The position numbers were made by a program, and so were the translations under genes. Source: Litorivivens sp041624475 (GTDB taxonomy: Bacteria > Pseudomonadota > Gammaproteobacteria > Pseudomonadales > Spongiibacteraceae). Taken from it: a stretch of 64,000 nucleotides of DNA. Shown one piece after another: positions 1 to 10,503 of this stretch. The notes under the pieces were generated by a model, which ran no database searches, was not told where the DNA came from, and was given only the letters and a program-made list of their open reading frames with translations. The stretch lies in assembly GCF_041624475.1 (NCBI RefSeq), contig NZ_JBFJUX010000001.1, positions 248,001-312,000 on the forward strand, in the 5' to 3' direction. Every line of letters begins with the position of its first letter. Position 1 is the first letter of the stretch.

Positions 1-60
1 CCTTCTGAGGCCGTTGTGATTTCGGGCGAGGCGACACGCGCCTCGCTGCCCATTGTTTAG
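1..60 (+). CDS. C-terminal end of an unidentified protein (truncated by window edge)
   Basis: Frame 1 is open from the first base to a TAG at 58-60 and encodes the last 19 residues of a protein (ending in ...SLPIV). A rho-independent terminator-like hairpin follows about 50 bases later, as expected at the end of a rightward gene. The fragment is too short to assign a family, so this could also be a chance open frame. Confidence 0.35.
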   Translation, partial: PSEAVVISGEATRASLPIV

Positions 61-109
61 GTCAGGCTATTTTTCTCGACAGTGTGCCGACGACCCTAGC
101 ATGTTTTTC

Positions 110-130
110 CCGCTGAAAAGCGGCGTTTTT
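110..130 (+). terminator. Rho-independent terminator
   Basis: A five-base-pair stem CCGCT/AGCGG closes a GAAA loop and is followed by CG and five T. It lies between the stop at position 60 and the convergent end of the GGDEF gene at 158, so it best serves the gene entering from the left edge. Confidence 0.55.
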
Positions 131-157
131 CCTCAAGGTTTGCGGCCTCCGCAGTGG

Positions 158-1357
158 TTACTGCAAGGTGTAGCAGTCCCGTCCGTTTTGTTTACTTTTA
201 TAGAGAAGCTGGTCCGCTTCGTGCAGCAGGTCCCCGGCGGTCAGTTGGGCGTCTGGCACTTTGCGGCGAGCGCCGATGCTGGCGCTGACATAGCGCCTTG
301 CGGTACCGGTGTGGTGGTGGGGAATCTTCAAATCGCGAATGGCGATCAAAAGACCTTCGATCATTCGGCGGCTATTGTCTTCATTGACCCCATACCAGAT
401 CAGGGCAAACTCCTCTCCGCCTATCCGCGCAATGATATCGCTGGGCCGGCGTGACTGGCTGCGTAGCGCCGAGGCTATCTGCTTGAGGCAATGATCGCCT
501 GCAGGATGACCGTAGTGGTCGTTATAAGCCTTGAAATGATCCAGGTCGAGCATCACCACGGTGATGGGTCGATGTTCCCGGCTGGCGAGCTTGAACAGGC
601 GGCGATATTCCCGCTGGAAGGCGCGCTTGTTGAGTAGCCCCGTGAGACTGTCATCGCGGGAGAGCTGGTGCAAATAGTCTCGCCGAATCCAGGTCAAGCG
701 GTTGTGCACTTCCACGACCCAGGAGCCTGCGGCGATAACAATGGTCATTAGAGTGAATGAGTAAATTCGCCCCAGGGTAGGGATTTCCCCGCGAAAACCG
801 TTGAGTTCTGCGGCAACGGCGATCAGACAGATACCCGCCAATTGAGGGGTTTGTACTCGCCACCGCACACGGCACAGCAGCAACCCGATAAAGGGAGGTA
901 GGGCAATCAATGCCATCGGAATCTCCAACCCCACCTTTAATCCGCTGTAGCGTTGAAATACCAGTAACAGGGAAATCAAGGTCATTCCAGCCGCACAGGC
1001 AAACTCGGAGTAGCGGCGTAGTGAAGGGCGGAGTGCAATAGTCGCGGCAATTATCGCAACGGGGAGTACGCCGAAGAACACCTGCTTTTGGCGTAGCTCA
1101 ATATGGGCCTCGGGTATCGCTGGAAGTAAATGGTCGATGCCGGTGAGTATAAGCGCCAGCAGCGCCCCCGCGAGCATCGCTGTTACTCTGAAGTAAACGC
1201 GTGACTGGTCGTTATGACGCAGGAACCTTGTCTCATCGACGCCGCGGAAGCGCATACCATAGACTTCGCTCATGCGGCGCCGGGTCATGCGATTCACCGG
1301 CAGGCTTTCGCGCCCGTCGAGTGCCAGCAGTAAATGGCTAGAGCGCAGGTCAGGCAT
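158..1357 (-). CDS. Membrane-bound diguanylate cyclase (GGDEF), second gene of a pair
   Basis: Predicted to make cyclic di-GMP from two GTP at the inner membrane. The N-terminal half carries about six hydrophobic segments with no recognised sensor domain. The C-terminal half is a complete GGDEF domain with DxLTGLxN and an active-site GGEEF. An RPSD sequence sits exactly five residues before GGEEF, matching the RxxD inhibitory c-di-GMP-binding I-site. I chose the ATG at 1357, which overlaps the end of the upstream GGDEF gene by 8 bases and suggests translational coupling; an in-frame TTG at 1375 is the alternative. The protein is a clear paralogue of its neighbour. Confidence 0.85.
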   Translation of the reverse strand: MPDLRSSHLLLALDGRESLPVNRMTRRRMSEVYGMRFRGVDETRFLRHNDQSRVYFRVTAMLAGALLALILTGIDHLLPAIPEAHIELRQKQVFFGVLPVAIIAATIALRPSLRRYSEFACAAGMTLISLLLVFQRYSGLKVGLEIPMALIALPPFIGLLLCRVRWRVQTPQLAGICLIAVAAELNGFRGEIPTLGRIYSFTLMTIVIAAGSWVVEVHNRLTWIRRDYLHQLSRDDSLTGLLNKRAFQREYRRLFKLASREHRPITVVMLDLDHFKAYNDHYGHPAGDHCLKQIASALRSQSRRPSDIIARIGGEEFALIWYGVNEDNSRRMIEGLLIAIRDLKIPHHHTGTARRYVSASIGARRKVPDAQLTAGDLLHEADQLLYKSKQNGRDCYTLQ

Positions 1358-2483
1358 ACTGCTCACTTGTGGCAATCACTGTGTGATTGCGCCCACTGGC
1401 TTTGGCTTCATAAAGTTTTCGATCTGCCAATTTTAGAATGTCAAAGCGATTGCGGTTGTCATCCGGTATCAGGTGAATGGAGCCAATGCTCAATGTTACG
1501 TGTTGCAGCTGATCGGGTCGGGCCTGATGAGGAATGGCAAGGTTTTCGATACTCTGCCGCACTTGCTGCAGCACGCGGATGTTCTGCTCCTCCGACAGCC
1601 CGTAAAATAGTAGCGCGAATTCTTCACCGCCGATTCGAGCCACGAAGCCTTCGTGGTGGTCGGCGACTTCTCGAAGTGTGCGGCCCAGTCTGGCTAGACA
1701 ATGGTCGCCTTGCGAGTGGCCATAGTTGTCGTTGTAAGGTTTGAAATAATCGACGTCGGCCAGCGCTATGCTGATCGGACGATGCTCGCGCTGAGCGAGT
1801 GAAAACAGGCGTCGATAGAGGTTGCGAAATTCTCGCCGGGTCAGCGCACCGGTCAGCCCGTCGTGTTGGATCTTGTTGCGCAGATCTCGTGACTCAAGCC
1901 AGTTCAGTCGATTATTGGCTTCTACAATGTAGCAGCCCACCGCGCCGAGAATGAACATGATCACTGACATTTCAATCTCATAAACGGTGTTGGCCAGGGC
2001 CAGCTTGTCGTCTATGCGCAGACCCACGTGAATTTCGGTGAGTATGTTCAGGGTCAGTATTGCCAGGCACAGAGGCACAATGCGTACGGTGGGAATACTG
2101 GCAAAGAAAAACGCCGAGAGCATGGTGATGTCGGCCCAGCTTTGGGCGGTGAAGTAGCCCATTTCGTGGCCTAGGATTCGCTGGTACATCGCACTCGCGG
2201 CAACGCAGAAAATGGCGATGAGGGTAAGGGGTGTGGACAGGGGCGATAATTTGCGGACTAGGGAGGCGGCAATAGTAAGCACCAGCAGCGGCACGATCAG
2301 ATAAAATTGTATGCCCCGCGCAATTTCCACAAACTCAGTCGGTGGGTGGAATAGCAGATAGTCCAGTGCTGGATAACACAGATAGATAATCAGTAGCAGT
2401 GAGCTCAGCAGCAGCCGGGCGCGCAGGCTCAGCGTGAACAAATCAACCCGATAGGCCGCCTCGAGCTCAGGGGCAAAACGCAA
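1350..2483 (-). CDS. Membrane-bound diguanylate cyclase (GGDEF), first gene of a pair, start uncertain
   Basis: About six N-terminal hydrophobic segments precede a GGDEF domain with DGLTGALTR and GGEEF, so cyclase activity is likely. The I-site position before GGEEF reads HHEG instead of RxxD, so product inhibition is probably lost, unlike in the downstream paralogue. The earliest ATG/GTG/TTG in frame is a TTG at 2483. The frame stays open about 33 codons further upstream, and that stretch (LLSYDEHSAYRQ...) resembles the N-terminus of the paralogue. The true start may therefore be a rarer codon (CTG, ATT or ATC), or the sequence may contain an error there. Confidence 0.8.
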   Translation of the reverse strand: MRFAPELEAAYRVDLFTLSLRARLLLSSLLLIIYLCYPALDYLLFHPPTEFVEIARGIQFYLIVPLLVLTIAASLVRKLSPLSTPLTLIAIFCVAASAMYQRILGHEMGYFTAQSWADITMLSAFFFASIPTVRIVPLCLAILTLNILTEIHVGLRIDDKLALANTVYEIEMSVIMFILGAVGCYIVEANNRLNWLESRDLRNKIQHDGLTGALTRREFRNLYRRLFSLAQREHRPISIALADVDYFKPYNDNYGHSQGDHCLARLGRTLREVADHHEGFVARIGGEEFALLFYGLSEEQNIRVLQQVRQSIENLAIPHQARPDQLQHVTLSIGSIHLIPDDNRNRFDILKLADRKLYEAKASGRNHTVIATSEQYA

Positions 2484-2652
2484 GCGCAGGTAGTGGCGCT
2501 TGCGAATATGCTGGCGATAGGCTGAGTGCTCGTCGTAGCTCAGCAGTTGGGGTGATTCCGAGGCGTGTTTGATCGTTCCGACTCAGTCAGTGTTTTTTTA
2601 TAGGTGAGCCTAGAATAACCGATGGGTTAAAAATCAACCATCAGGGAAGTTG

Positions 2653-3957
2653 CTACCACCAGCGCTGGCGGCGCTGCAGATGTCCGAATGCTAAACCTAG
2701 GGACAGGCCTCGGGCCAGATTGAACAGGGTAAAGGCCAGCCACAGGCCGTGGCTGCCCAGTCCTTGACTCAACTGCCAGACTGGCAGGTAGACGCCGAGT
2801 ACGCACAGCAGCATGGTGTATTGCATCCAGCGGGTTTGCAGGGCGCCGATGAAAATACCGTCGAGCAGATAGCTGGCTACCGAGATCAGGGGCAGTGCCA
2901 CCAGCCAGGCAAAGTGCTCGTGAGCACTGGCGCGAACCTCCGGCAGATCGGTCATCAGGGCGATAATGGGGGTTTGCGCGAGCAGCAGCGCCAGAGAAAG
3001 CAGTGCTCCGGTCGCCAGACTCCACTGACCACAGGCCTTGCACACGGCCGTAAACTCATCGGCCCGGCGCCGGCCGGCGCTCTCCCCGACCAGCGCCTCG
3101 GCGGCGTGGGCAAAGCCATCGAGGCCGTGGGAGGTAAACAAGAGAAGGTTGAGCAGGATGGTATTGGCGGCCAGCACACTGGCGCCAAAGCCCGCGCTCT
3201 GGGCGGTGAAAAAGGCAAAGGCAAACAGCAGCGCGGCGGTGCGAACAAACAGGGCGCTGTTAGTTTGCAGTAGCTGGCGATAGTTGGCGCTCGCCAACAT
3301 ACGGCCGAGCTGCCGCCGGGCCAATCCGCGCAGAGCTGGTGCTACCGCCCAGAGCGCAATACCCGCACCGCAGTATTCGCTGATCACGCTGGCGTAGGCA
3401 GCGCCGTCGCTGTTGAGGCCGGCGCCCATGATCAGCAGGTAGTCCAGAACTATATTGAGGCCGTTAGTGGCGACCATGACCACCAGCGCCCAGCGCGCCC
3501 GCTGCTGGCCGATCAGCCAGCCCACCGCCACATAGGTCAGCAAGACGGCCGGCGCACTGAGTAGCCGGATATCCAGATAGCTGATGGCCAGTTCCCGCGC
3601 GCTGGGCGGGGTTTGCATGGCGCTGACCGCCAGTGGCGCGAGCCAGGGCCCGATCAGCAGAACCGCCAGGCCGAGCCCCAGTGCCAGCGAGGCCGACTGC
3701 AGCAGCACTTCCACCTGACTGTCCCGGTCAGCCGCACCCCAGGCCTGAGCTGAGGCGCCAGTAGTGCCCATGCGCAGAAAACCAAAGCCCCAGTAGAAGA
3801 AGGCGAGAATACTGCTGCCCACGGCCACCGCCGCCAGATAGGTGGGGCTTTCCAGATGCCCGAGAATGGCGGTGTCTACCAATCCGAGCAGGGGAACCGA
3901 CAGATTGGATAGAATCAGTGGACCGGCAATACGCCATATTTTGTGGTGAAGGCTCAA
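2653..3957 (-). CDS. MATE family efflux transporter, DinF-like
   Basis: A polytopic inner-membrane protein of about 434 residues with the MATE/DinF opening GPLILSNLSVPLLGLVDTAILGHL split over the first segment, and roughly twelve hydrophobic segments. MATE proteins export cationic drugs or metabolites in exchange for Na+ or H+; the substrate here is unknown. I chose a TTG start at 3957 because GAGG lies five bases upstream and the protein then begins right at the conserved MATE N-terminus. Starting at 4074 would add about 39 residues with no family support. It is followed by the GGDEF pair on the same strand after a gap of about 170 bases. Confidence 0.85.
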   Translation of the reverse strand: MSLHHKIWRIAGPLILSNLSVPLLGLVDTAILGHLESPTYLAAVAVGSSILAFFYWGFGFLRMGTTGASAQAWGAADRDSQVEVLLQSASLALGLGLAVLLIGPWLAPLAVSAMQTPPSARELAISYLDIRLLSAPAVLLTYVAVGWLIGQQRARWALVVMVATNGLNIVLDYLLIMGAGLNSDGAAYASVISEYCGAGIALWAVAPALRGLARRQLGRMLASANYRQLLQTNSALFVRTAALLFAFAFFTAQSAGFGASVLAANTILLNLLLFTSHGLDGFAHAAEALVGESAGRRRADEFTAVCKACGQWSLATGALLSLALLLAQTPIIALMTDLPEVRASAHEHFAWLVALPLISVASYLLDGIFIGALQTRWMQYTMLLCVLGVYLPVWQLSQGLGSHGLWLAFTLFNLARGLSLGLAFGHLQRRQRWW

Positions 3958-4296
3958 TGCGACCTCATTCAATGGTGGTTGCTGCACCAATCGGGACCGG
4001 GCGATACATTTTAGTGGCAGCCAGTGTGGCGCTGTCGCGCGAGAACGGTTTATAATTGCGTCGTTTTGCCGCACCCAAAGTGAACTTTGGGCGGTGCGCA
4101 GGCATACCCATGGCAGGGGAAGACACTCTCACTGCTGCCCGTATTTTGCAGGTAGCAGGGCATTTTGTACTTTCGTTTTAACAATCCACAAGAGATTGCA
4201 GCGGCTCCAGGGCCGTGTATTGCCATTGTTTTGCGCGCCGTCTGCAAGCTAGCGACGGGGAAATTATAAACCCTCTGTACATGGAGACACGGGAGA
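3958..4296. other. Intergenic region between the MATE gene and the cox operon
   Basis: This 339-base stretch separates two divergent genes and should hold the promoters of both. The only clear structure is the hairpin at 4069-4098, annotated separately. Short reading frames here lack a ribosome-binding site and family resemblance. No confident sigma70 promoter could be picked by eye. Confidence 0.5.
4069..4098. repeat. Imperfect inverted repeat upstream of coxB
   Basis: GCACCCAAAGT and ACTTTGGGCGGTGC form a hairpin with a GA loop and a two-base bulge. No T-run follows, so it is not a canonical terminator. The left arm shares GCACCCAAAG with the palindromic element at 8703-8813, which suggests a dispersed repeat family. 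Confidence 0.5.
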
Positions 4297-5454
4297 ATGT
4301 ATTCACAAGCGAAACGGCTGTCTCAGCTGGCGCTTAGTCCTGTGCTGTTGGCGCTGACTATGCTCAGCTCCGGTGCGTGGGCCTCTAATGGCCAGCGCTG
4401 GGAAACCAACATGACGACCAGCGTGACCGAAGTTGGCCAGAAAATCTATGACCTGCACATGCTCGTATTCTGGATATGTGTGGCCGTAGGTGTTGTGGTC
4501 TTTGGCTTCCTTTTTTACTCCGTATTTGCGTTTCGCAAATCCAAAGGCGCCAAGGCCTCCAGTTTCCACGAAAACACCACCGTGGAAATTGCCTGGACGA
4601 TTGTTCCTTTCCTGATTCTCGTCGTTATGGCGTGGCCGGCAACGACCACCCTGATCGAGATCTACGACACTGACGATGCCGATATCGATATTCTGGTAAC
4701 CGGCTATCAGTGGAAGTGGAAGTACGAGTACATCCTCCCCGAGGGTGACAATATCTCTTTCTTCTCCAACCTGCTGACCGACAAGAGCGAAATCTACAAC
4801 ACCGCTGAAAAAGGCTCCAACTACCTGCTGGAAGTTGATGAGCCGATGGTGATTCCTGTCGACAAGAAGGTGCGCTTCCTGATCACAGCCAACGATGTGC
4901 TCCACGCCTGGTGGGTGCCCGCGCTGGCGGTCAAGAAGGACGCGATTCCCGGCTTTATCAATGAGTCCTGGACCCGTGCCGAGGAAACCGGGGTTTACCG
5001 CGGCCAGTGTGCCGAGCTCTGTGGTCGTGACCACGGCTATATGCCCATCGTCGTCAATGTGGTTGAGCAAGGCGAATACGATCAGTGGCTGGCCGGCAAG
5101 CAGGCCGAAGCCGCCGAGATCAAAGAGCTGATGGCTCAGACTTTCTCCATGGACGAATTGATGCAGCGCGGCAAGGGTGTCTATACCCGTTCCTGCGTAG
5201 CCTGTCACGGTGCCAATGGTGAAGGTGGCGTGGGTAAACCCATCGCCGACAGCCCGATTGCGACCGGTGAAGTCGCTCAGCATATCAACGTCATGGTGAA
5301 CGGCGTTGCCGGCACGGCGATGCAGGCCTTTGGTGGTCAGCTGAACGATGTCGAATTGGCGGCCGTTGTGACCTACACCCGTAATGCCTTTGGCAACAAT
5401 ATGGGTGACAAGGTCCAGCCGATTGATATTTACAACTTCAAGAAAGGTCAGTAG
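4297..5454 (+). CDS. coxB: Cytochrome c oxidase subunit II with fused C-terminal cytochrome c domain
   Basis: Subunit II accepts electrons from cytochrome c at its CuA centre and passes them to heme a. Residues 1-30 form a signal peptide, followed by two membrane helices near 52-78 and 98-122. The periplasmic cupredoxin domain holds the CuA ligands H203, C238, E240, C242, H246 and M249. Beyond the usual subunit II end is a cytochrome c domain with heme motif C300-V-A-C303-H304, so electrons can enter through a tethered heme (caa3-like). It is the first gene of the oxidase operon, 11 bases before coxA. Confidence 0.97.
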   Translation: MYSQAKRLSQLALSPVLLALTMLSSGAWASNGQRWETNMTTSVTEVGQKIYDLHMLVFWICVAVGVVVFGFLFYSVFAFRKSKGAKASSFHENTTVEIAWTIVPFLILVVMAWPATTTLIEIYDTDDADIDILVTGYQWKWKYEYILPEGDNISFFSNLLTDKSEIYNTAEKGSNYLLEVDEPMVIPVDKKVRFLITANDVLHAWWVPALAVKKDAIPGFINESWTRAEETGVYRGQCAELCGRDHGYMPIVVNVVEQGEYDQWLAGKQAEAAEIKELMAQTFSMDELMQRGKGVYTRSCVACHGANGEGGVGKPIADSPIATGEVAQHINVMVNGVAGTAMQAFGGQLNDVELAAVVTYTRNAFGNNMGDKVQPIDIYNFKKGQ

Positions 5455-5465
5455 GAGGATTCACC

Positions 5466-7032
<1,567 letters not shown>

Positions 7033-7040
<8 letters not shown>

Positions 7041-7599
7041 ACGCACTGACAAAGGTATTTTCTACACAGCCGCTAAACTGATGGCGGTCTGTGTAGCGAT
7101 GTTTGCCTTTGTTTTTGTGGTGATGGTGCCCCTGTACAACGTGTTGTGCGATGTATTGGGCATTAATGGCAAAACCGGCGGTCGGTATCAGGTGACAGAA
7201 AACGTCATCGATACCAGCCGTACTGTGAAAGTGCAGTTTGTGGCGAATTTCAACGAGCAGATGCCGTGGGAATTCAAGCCCAACGTGACGGTGGTAAAAG
7301 TGCATCCGGGTGAGGCGACTAACATCACCTACTTTGCACGCAATACCCAACCGCGGGATATGATCGCACAGGCCATTCCCAGTGTTGTGCCCTCGCGGGC
7401 GGCGCAGTACTTTCACAAGACGGAATGCTTTTGCTTCAATCACCAGCCTCTGGTGGCGGGTGGCGAAGCGGATCTGGGGCTGCAGTTTATTGTCGACCCG
7501 GATCTGCCCAAGGACATACACACCATCACCCTGTCCTATACGATTTTTGATGTAACAGAAATGGCGCAGCCACAGAGCGACTCTGTCGCGGCGCGTTAA
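7033..7599 (+). CDS. ctaG: Cytochrome c oxidase copper assembly factor CtaG/Cox11
   Basis: Delivers copper to the CuB site of subunit I. It has one N-terminal membrane anchor and a periplasmic beta-rich domain with the copper-binding ECFCFNHQPL motif. The ATG at 7033 is preferred over an upstream TTG at 7024 because GAGG sits just before it, and it overlaps the end of coxA. At 188 residues it is normal for the family. Its position between coxA and coxC is the usual proteobacterial order. Confidence 0.95.
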
Positions 7600-7633
7600 A
7601 ACGAGTTTTCTCAAAAGAGAACGGAGATACAAA

Positions 7634-8608
7634 ATGGCAAGTCAAGGCAACACGGCGCACGAAGTTTACTACGTGCCCGAGAGCAGCAAACTCGCTGTGT
7701 GTGCGACTATTGGCCTGGTGCTGACTATCTTCGGTGCTGCCAGCGGCATCAATGACCGCACCTTTGGCGACCCGAACGAGTCCACCAATTCCTGGTTTAT
7801 TTTCTGGGTCGGTCTGGCCTTCTTTGCAGCCACCCTGTTTGTCTGGTTCAGTACCGCCATCAAGGAAAACATCGCGGGCAAAAACAGCGCCCAGCTGAAG
7901 CGTTCCTATGCGATTGGCATGCAGTGGTTCATCTTTTCCGAGGTGATGTTCTTCTTCGCCTTCTTCCTGGCCCTGTTCTACATCCGCTGGTTTGCGGGTC
8001 CCTGGCTGGGCGGCGAAGGCGACGCCGGGCGCTCCAACTTTCTGCTGTGGGGTGACTTCCAGTACGCCTGGCCGATGATGGAAACACCGCAGGATGCCAT
8101 CGGCGGTGTCGCCAATCAGGTAATGGCGAACAATGGTGTGTTCAGCGGTCCTGAGCGCAGCATGGCCTTCCCCGGCTTTGGTGAAATCTTCAAGTGGCTG
8201 CCCTTCTACAACACGGTGATTCTGCTGACCTCTTCGGTCACGGTACACTGGGCTCACCACGCCCTGCTGCACGACAACCGCAAGAAATTTCACCAGTGGC
8301 TGACCGTTACGGTTCTGCTGGGTGTGGTCTTCGTTGGCCTGCAGTTGCTGGAATACTACGAAGCCTACGCGCACTACGGGCTGACGCTGGAAACCGGTGC
8401 TTACGGCACGACCTTCTTCATGCTGACCGGCTTCCACGGCTTCCACGTGGCGATGGGTATGATCATGCTGCTGATCCAGTTGTTGCGCAGCTACACCAAA
8501 GGCCACTTTACCAAAGACGACCATTTCGGCTTTGCCGCTTCAAGCTGGTACTGGCACTTTGTTGATGTGGTGTGGATCTTCCTGATGCTGGTGGTTTACA
8601 TCTTCTAA
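7634..8608 (+). CDS. coxC: Cytochrome c oxidase subunit III
   Basis: A seven-helix integral membrane subunit that stabilises the oxidase core. At 324 residues it is somewhat longer than the shortest bacterial versions because of a loop at about 120-175. Recognisable features are SEVMFFFAFFLALFY, VHWAHHALLHDNR and TGFHGFHV. A GGAG precedes the ATG. It is the last structural subunit, and a terminator follows 28 bases after the stop. Confidence 0.97.
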   Translation: MASQGNTAHEVYYVPESSKLAVCATIGLVLTIFGAASGINDRTFGDPNESTNSWFIFWVGLAFFAATLFVWFSTAIKENIAGKNSAQLKRSYAIGMQWFIFSEVMFFFAFFLALFYIRWFAGPWLGGEGDAGRSNFLLWGDFQYAWPMMETPQDAIGGVANQVMANNGVFSGPERSMAFPGFGEIFKWLPFYNTVILLTSSVTVHWAHHALLHDNRKKFHQWLTVTVLLGVVFVGLQLLEYYEAYAHYGLTLETGAYGTTFFMLTGFHGFHVAMGMIMLLIQLLRSYTKGHFTKDDHFGFAASSWYWHFVDVVWIFLMLVVYIF

Positions 8609-8635
8609 GGAAGTAACCGGCAGGTAGTTTCGAGA

Positions 8636-8667
8636 GGCCCGGGCACGGAAGTGCTTGGGCCTTTGTT
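8636..8667 (+). terminator. Rho-independent terminator of the cox structural operon
   Basis: GGCCCGGGCAC pairs with GTGCTTGGGCC (two G-T pairs) around a GGAA loop and is followed by TTTGTTT. It closes the coxBA-ctaG-coxC transcription unit before the palindromic repeat. Confidence 0.7.
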
Positions 8668-8702
8668 TGTGCGGGAGAGCTCAGAGGTAATTAAGTACTC
8701 CT

Positions 8703-8813
8703 GTCATTGCGCACCCAAAGCACTTCGTGGGGCATGCTAAGCAAAGCGAAGCAAACTCTTGAATGCGCTAGAGTTATGGGAGGTTGCTTCGTCGTTGCTC
8801 TCCTCGCAATGAC
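8703..8813. repeat. Palindromic dispersed element with GTCATTGCG / CGCAATGAC ends
   Basis: About 111 bases bounded by GTCATTGCG on the left and CGCAATGAC on the right. Internal arms (GCAAAGCGAAGCAAACTC and GAGGTTGCTTCGTCGTTGC, imperfect) make one long hairpin. The form matches the non-coding 'GTCATTGCGAG...CTCGCAATGAC' palindromes found in many bacterial genomes. The left arm carries extra bases including GCACCCAAAG, shared with the hairpin at 4069-4098. It lies in the gap between convergent coxC and the DUF2909 gene. Confidence 0.65.
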
Positions 8814-8838
8814 GGAGCGATGGCATTAGACAAGAGGT

Positions 8839-9078
8839 TTAGTCCTCTACCGGCACCAACTTGTGCTGGTCCCAGGGCGCGCCGAATTCCAGCTGGCCGC
8901 TTTGAATGCCATAGGCAATCAGCCCGAGTAAACTGCCGGCCAGCACCACGCGTATACCCAGGGCATACCACTGGCGCCGTTTGCCGTCACCTTGGTCTTT
9001 TACCAGGAAGGCGAGGCCTGAAAACAGGCTGATAACGACGCCGATAAACAGGATGGCAATGGCAATTTTGAGCCCCAT
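8839..9078 (-). CDS. DUF2909-type twin-helix membrane protein
   Basis: A 79-residue protein with two membrane helices (about 4-26 and 42-60) joined by a short KDQGDGKRR loop, matching the DUF2909 family. Its position, opposite in strand between coxC and the SURF1 gene, is the same as in Pseudomonas cox loci, which suggests a role in oxidase assembly or stability. The biochemical function is unknown. The ATG at 9078 gives the family's normal length; longer upstream extensions have no support. Confidence 0.85.
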   Translation of the reverse strand: MGLKIAIAILFIGVVISLFSGLAFLVKDQGDGKRRQWYALGIRVVLAGSLLGLIAYGIQSGQLEFGAPWDQHKLVPVED

Positions 9079-9153
9079 GGTGATAATACCCCCAGTTGAA
9101 AGCGGGCAGTATACACAATCGACTTCGGCGCTCCTACGACGCGGCGGTGGCCG

Positions 9154-9885
9154 ATGATGCGCGAACTCTGGTCGAGCAACTGGCCGCTGGCGCTGTTGGT
9201 GTCCGCGGTGCTGCCGGTGTTGCTGGTGCTCGGGTTTTGGCAGCTGGAGCGTGCCGACAACAAACGCGATGTACTTGCGCGTCAGCAGGCACAGCAGGCT
9301 TTGCCGCCACTGATATTGAACAGCATGCGTGGCGATCTGCCGGAATTTCGCGCGGTCAGTGTGCGCGGTCGTTATGACACAGAGCGTTACTGGCTGCTGG
9401 AAAACCGTATCCATCAGGGGCGCTACGGCTTTGAAGTGATCAGCCCTTTTGTGCTCGCCAATGGCGAGACGGTATTGGTCCATCGGGGCTGGGTGCCGGG
9501 TGATCGAGGTCGCCGGGCATTGCCCGAGATTGAAACGCCGTCCGGTGAGCTGTCCCTGAGCGGTAAGATCGACAGCGGCAGCGCCAGTGGTTTCAGTCTC
9601 GGTGAAGAAGCGGCAACCGATACCTGGCCCAAGCGCCTGCAGTGGCTGACGACAGAGCGGGCCGAGCGCGAACTGGGCGCTGCCCTGCCCGACTTGTTGC
9701 TGCGTTTGGAGCGCGGTGAGGCGGGCATGTTTGAGCCCACCTACAGCGCGGTGAACATGCCGCCGGAAAAACACACCGGCTATGCCGTGCAATGGTTTGG
9801 CATGGCCGCCATCATCGTTATGCTGTTTGGCTGGCGATTGTGGCACCAATACAGATCCCAAGGAGATCGCAGTGAGCAATCCTGA
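9154..9885 (+). CDS. SURF1 family cytochrome c oxidase assembly protein
   Basis: SURF1 proteins help insert heme a into subunit I. The 243 residues show the family layout: an N-terminal helix ending in LGFWQLERADNKRD, a periplasmic domain with LLENRIHQGRYGFEVISPF and VHRGWVPGDR, and a C-terminal helix beginning GYAVQWFGMA. It opens the second oxidase operon and overlaps the next gene by 14 bases. Confidence 0.95.
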   Translation: MMRELWSSNWPLALLVSAVLPVLLVLGFWQLERADNKRDVLARQQAQQALPPLILNSMRGDLPEFRAVSVRGRYDTERYWLLENRIHQGRYGFEVISPFVLANGETVLVHRGWVPGDRGRRALPEIETPSGELSLSGKIDSGSASGFSLGEEAATDTWPKRLQWLTTERAERELGAALPDLLLRLERGEAGMFEPTYSAVNMPPEKHTGYAVQWFGMAAIIVMLFGWRLWHQYRSQGDRSEQS

Positions 9886-10480
9886 AAACAGTTCACCCAA
9901 GTTGGTTTTTTCCCTGATCGTAGGCATCCCCCTGCTGGTGATAGCCCTGTCTACCGTGGTTTACCAGCTGGCCAATCGCGACATGCTGGCGCTGGGCACG
10001 GTCAACAATGGCACCTTGATTCAGCCGCCGCTGGACATCCAAACGCTGGAGCCGCGCTATCGAAACGGTGAGACAGTAGCCTTTAATCAGCCGGACTCTC
10101 TGTGGCAGTTTGTGGTTGTGGGCGACGGCTATTGTGAAAGCACCTGTGAAGCCATGCTTTACCTGACCCGCCAAACCCACACCGCACTCGGCAAAAAAAT
10201 GGGTCGCGTGTCGCGGATGTATTTGAATACGTCCTCAGAATTCAGCCCGGCCTTTGAAAAACTGCTGATCGACGAGCATGAAAAACTCAGTTCAGCCTTT
10301 ATCGACGCCGAGGCCTATCGCCAGTCGAAGTTGCCACTGGAAGACGAGACACGCGGCTTTTACGTGGTTGATCCGAAGGGTTGGATCATGATGTTCTACC
10401 AGCTGCCGGATCTTGAGCAGGATACGCTGACCAGTACCGGCAAGTTGGTGATCAAGGATATGAAGCGCCTGTTGCGCTAG
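9872..10480 (+). CDS. Membrane-anchored Sco-like protein with CxxxC motif
   Basis: About 202 residues starting at a GTG (9872) with AAGGAG upstream. One N-terminal helix (about 12-32) anchors a periplasmic domain containing YCESTCEAM, a CxxxC like that of Sco copper chaperones. The C-terminal part FYVVDPKGWIMMFYQ resembles the end of a thioredoxin fold, but the conserved distal His of true Sco proteins (DHSG) is not evident. Genes of this type lie between SURF1 and ctaA in Pseudomonas. A role in CuA metallation or thiol control is inferred from context. Confidence 0.8.
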   Translation: MSNPENSSPKLVFSLIVGIPLLVIALSTVVYQLANRDMLALGTVNNGTLIQPPLDIQTLEPRYRNGETVAFNQPDSLWQFVVVGDGYCESTCEAMLYLTRQTHTALGKKMGRVSRMYLNTSSEFSPAFEKLLIDEHEKLSSAFIDAEAYRQSKLPLEDETRGFYVVDPKGWIMMFYQLPDLEQDTLTSTGKLVIKDMKRLLR

Positions 10481-10503
10481 CGCGTTTGTTGGGGGAGACA
10501 AGC

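Noticed and set aside
4050..4247. 65-codon minus-strand frame upstream of coxB
   Set aside because: Spans the palindromic hairpin, lacks a ribosome-binding site and resembles no protein.
4303..5283. 326-codon open frame antisense to coxB
   Set aside because: Shadow of coxB, whose CuA and heme motifs are intact.
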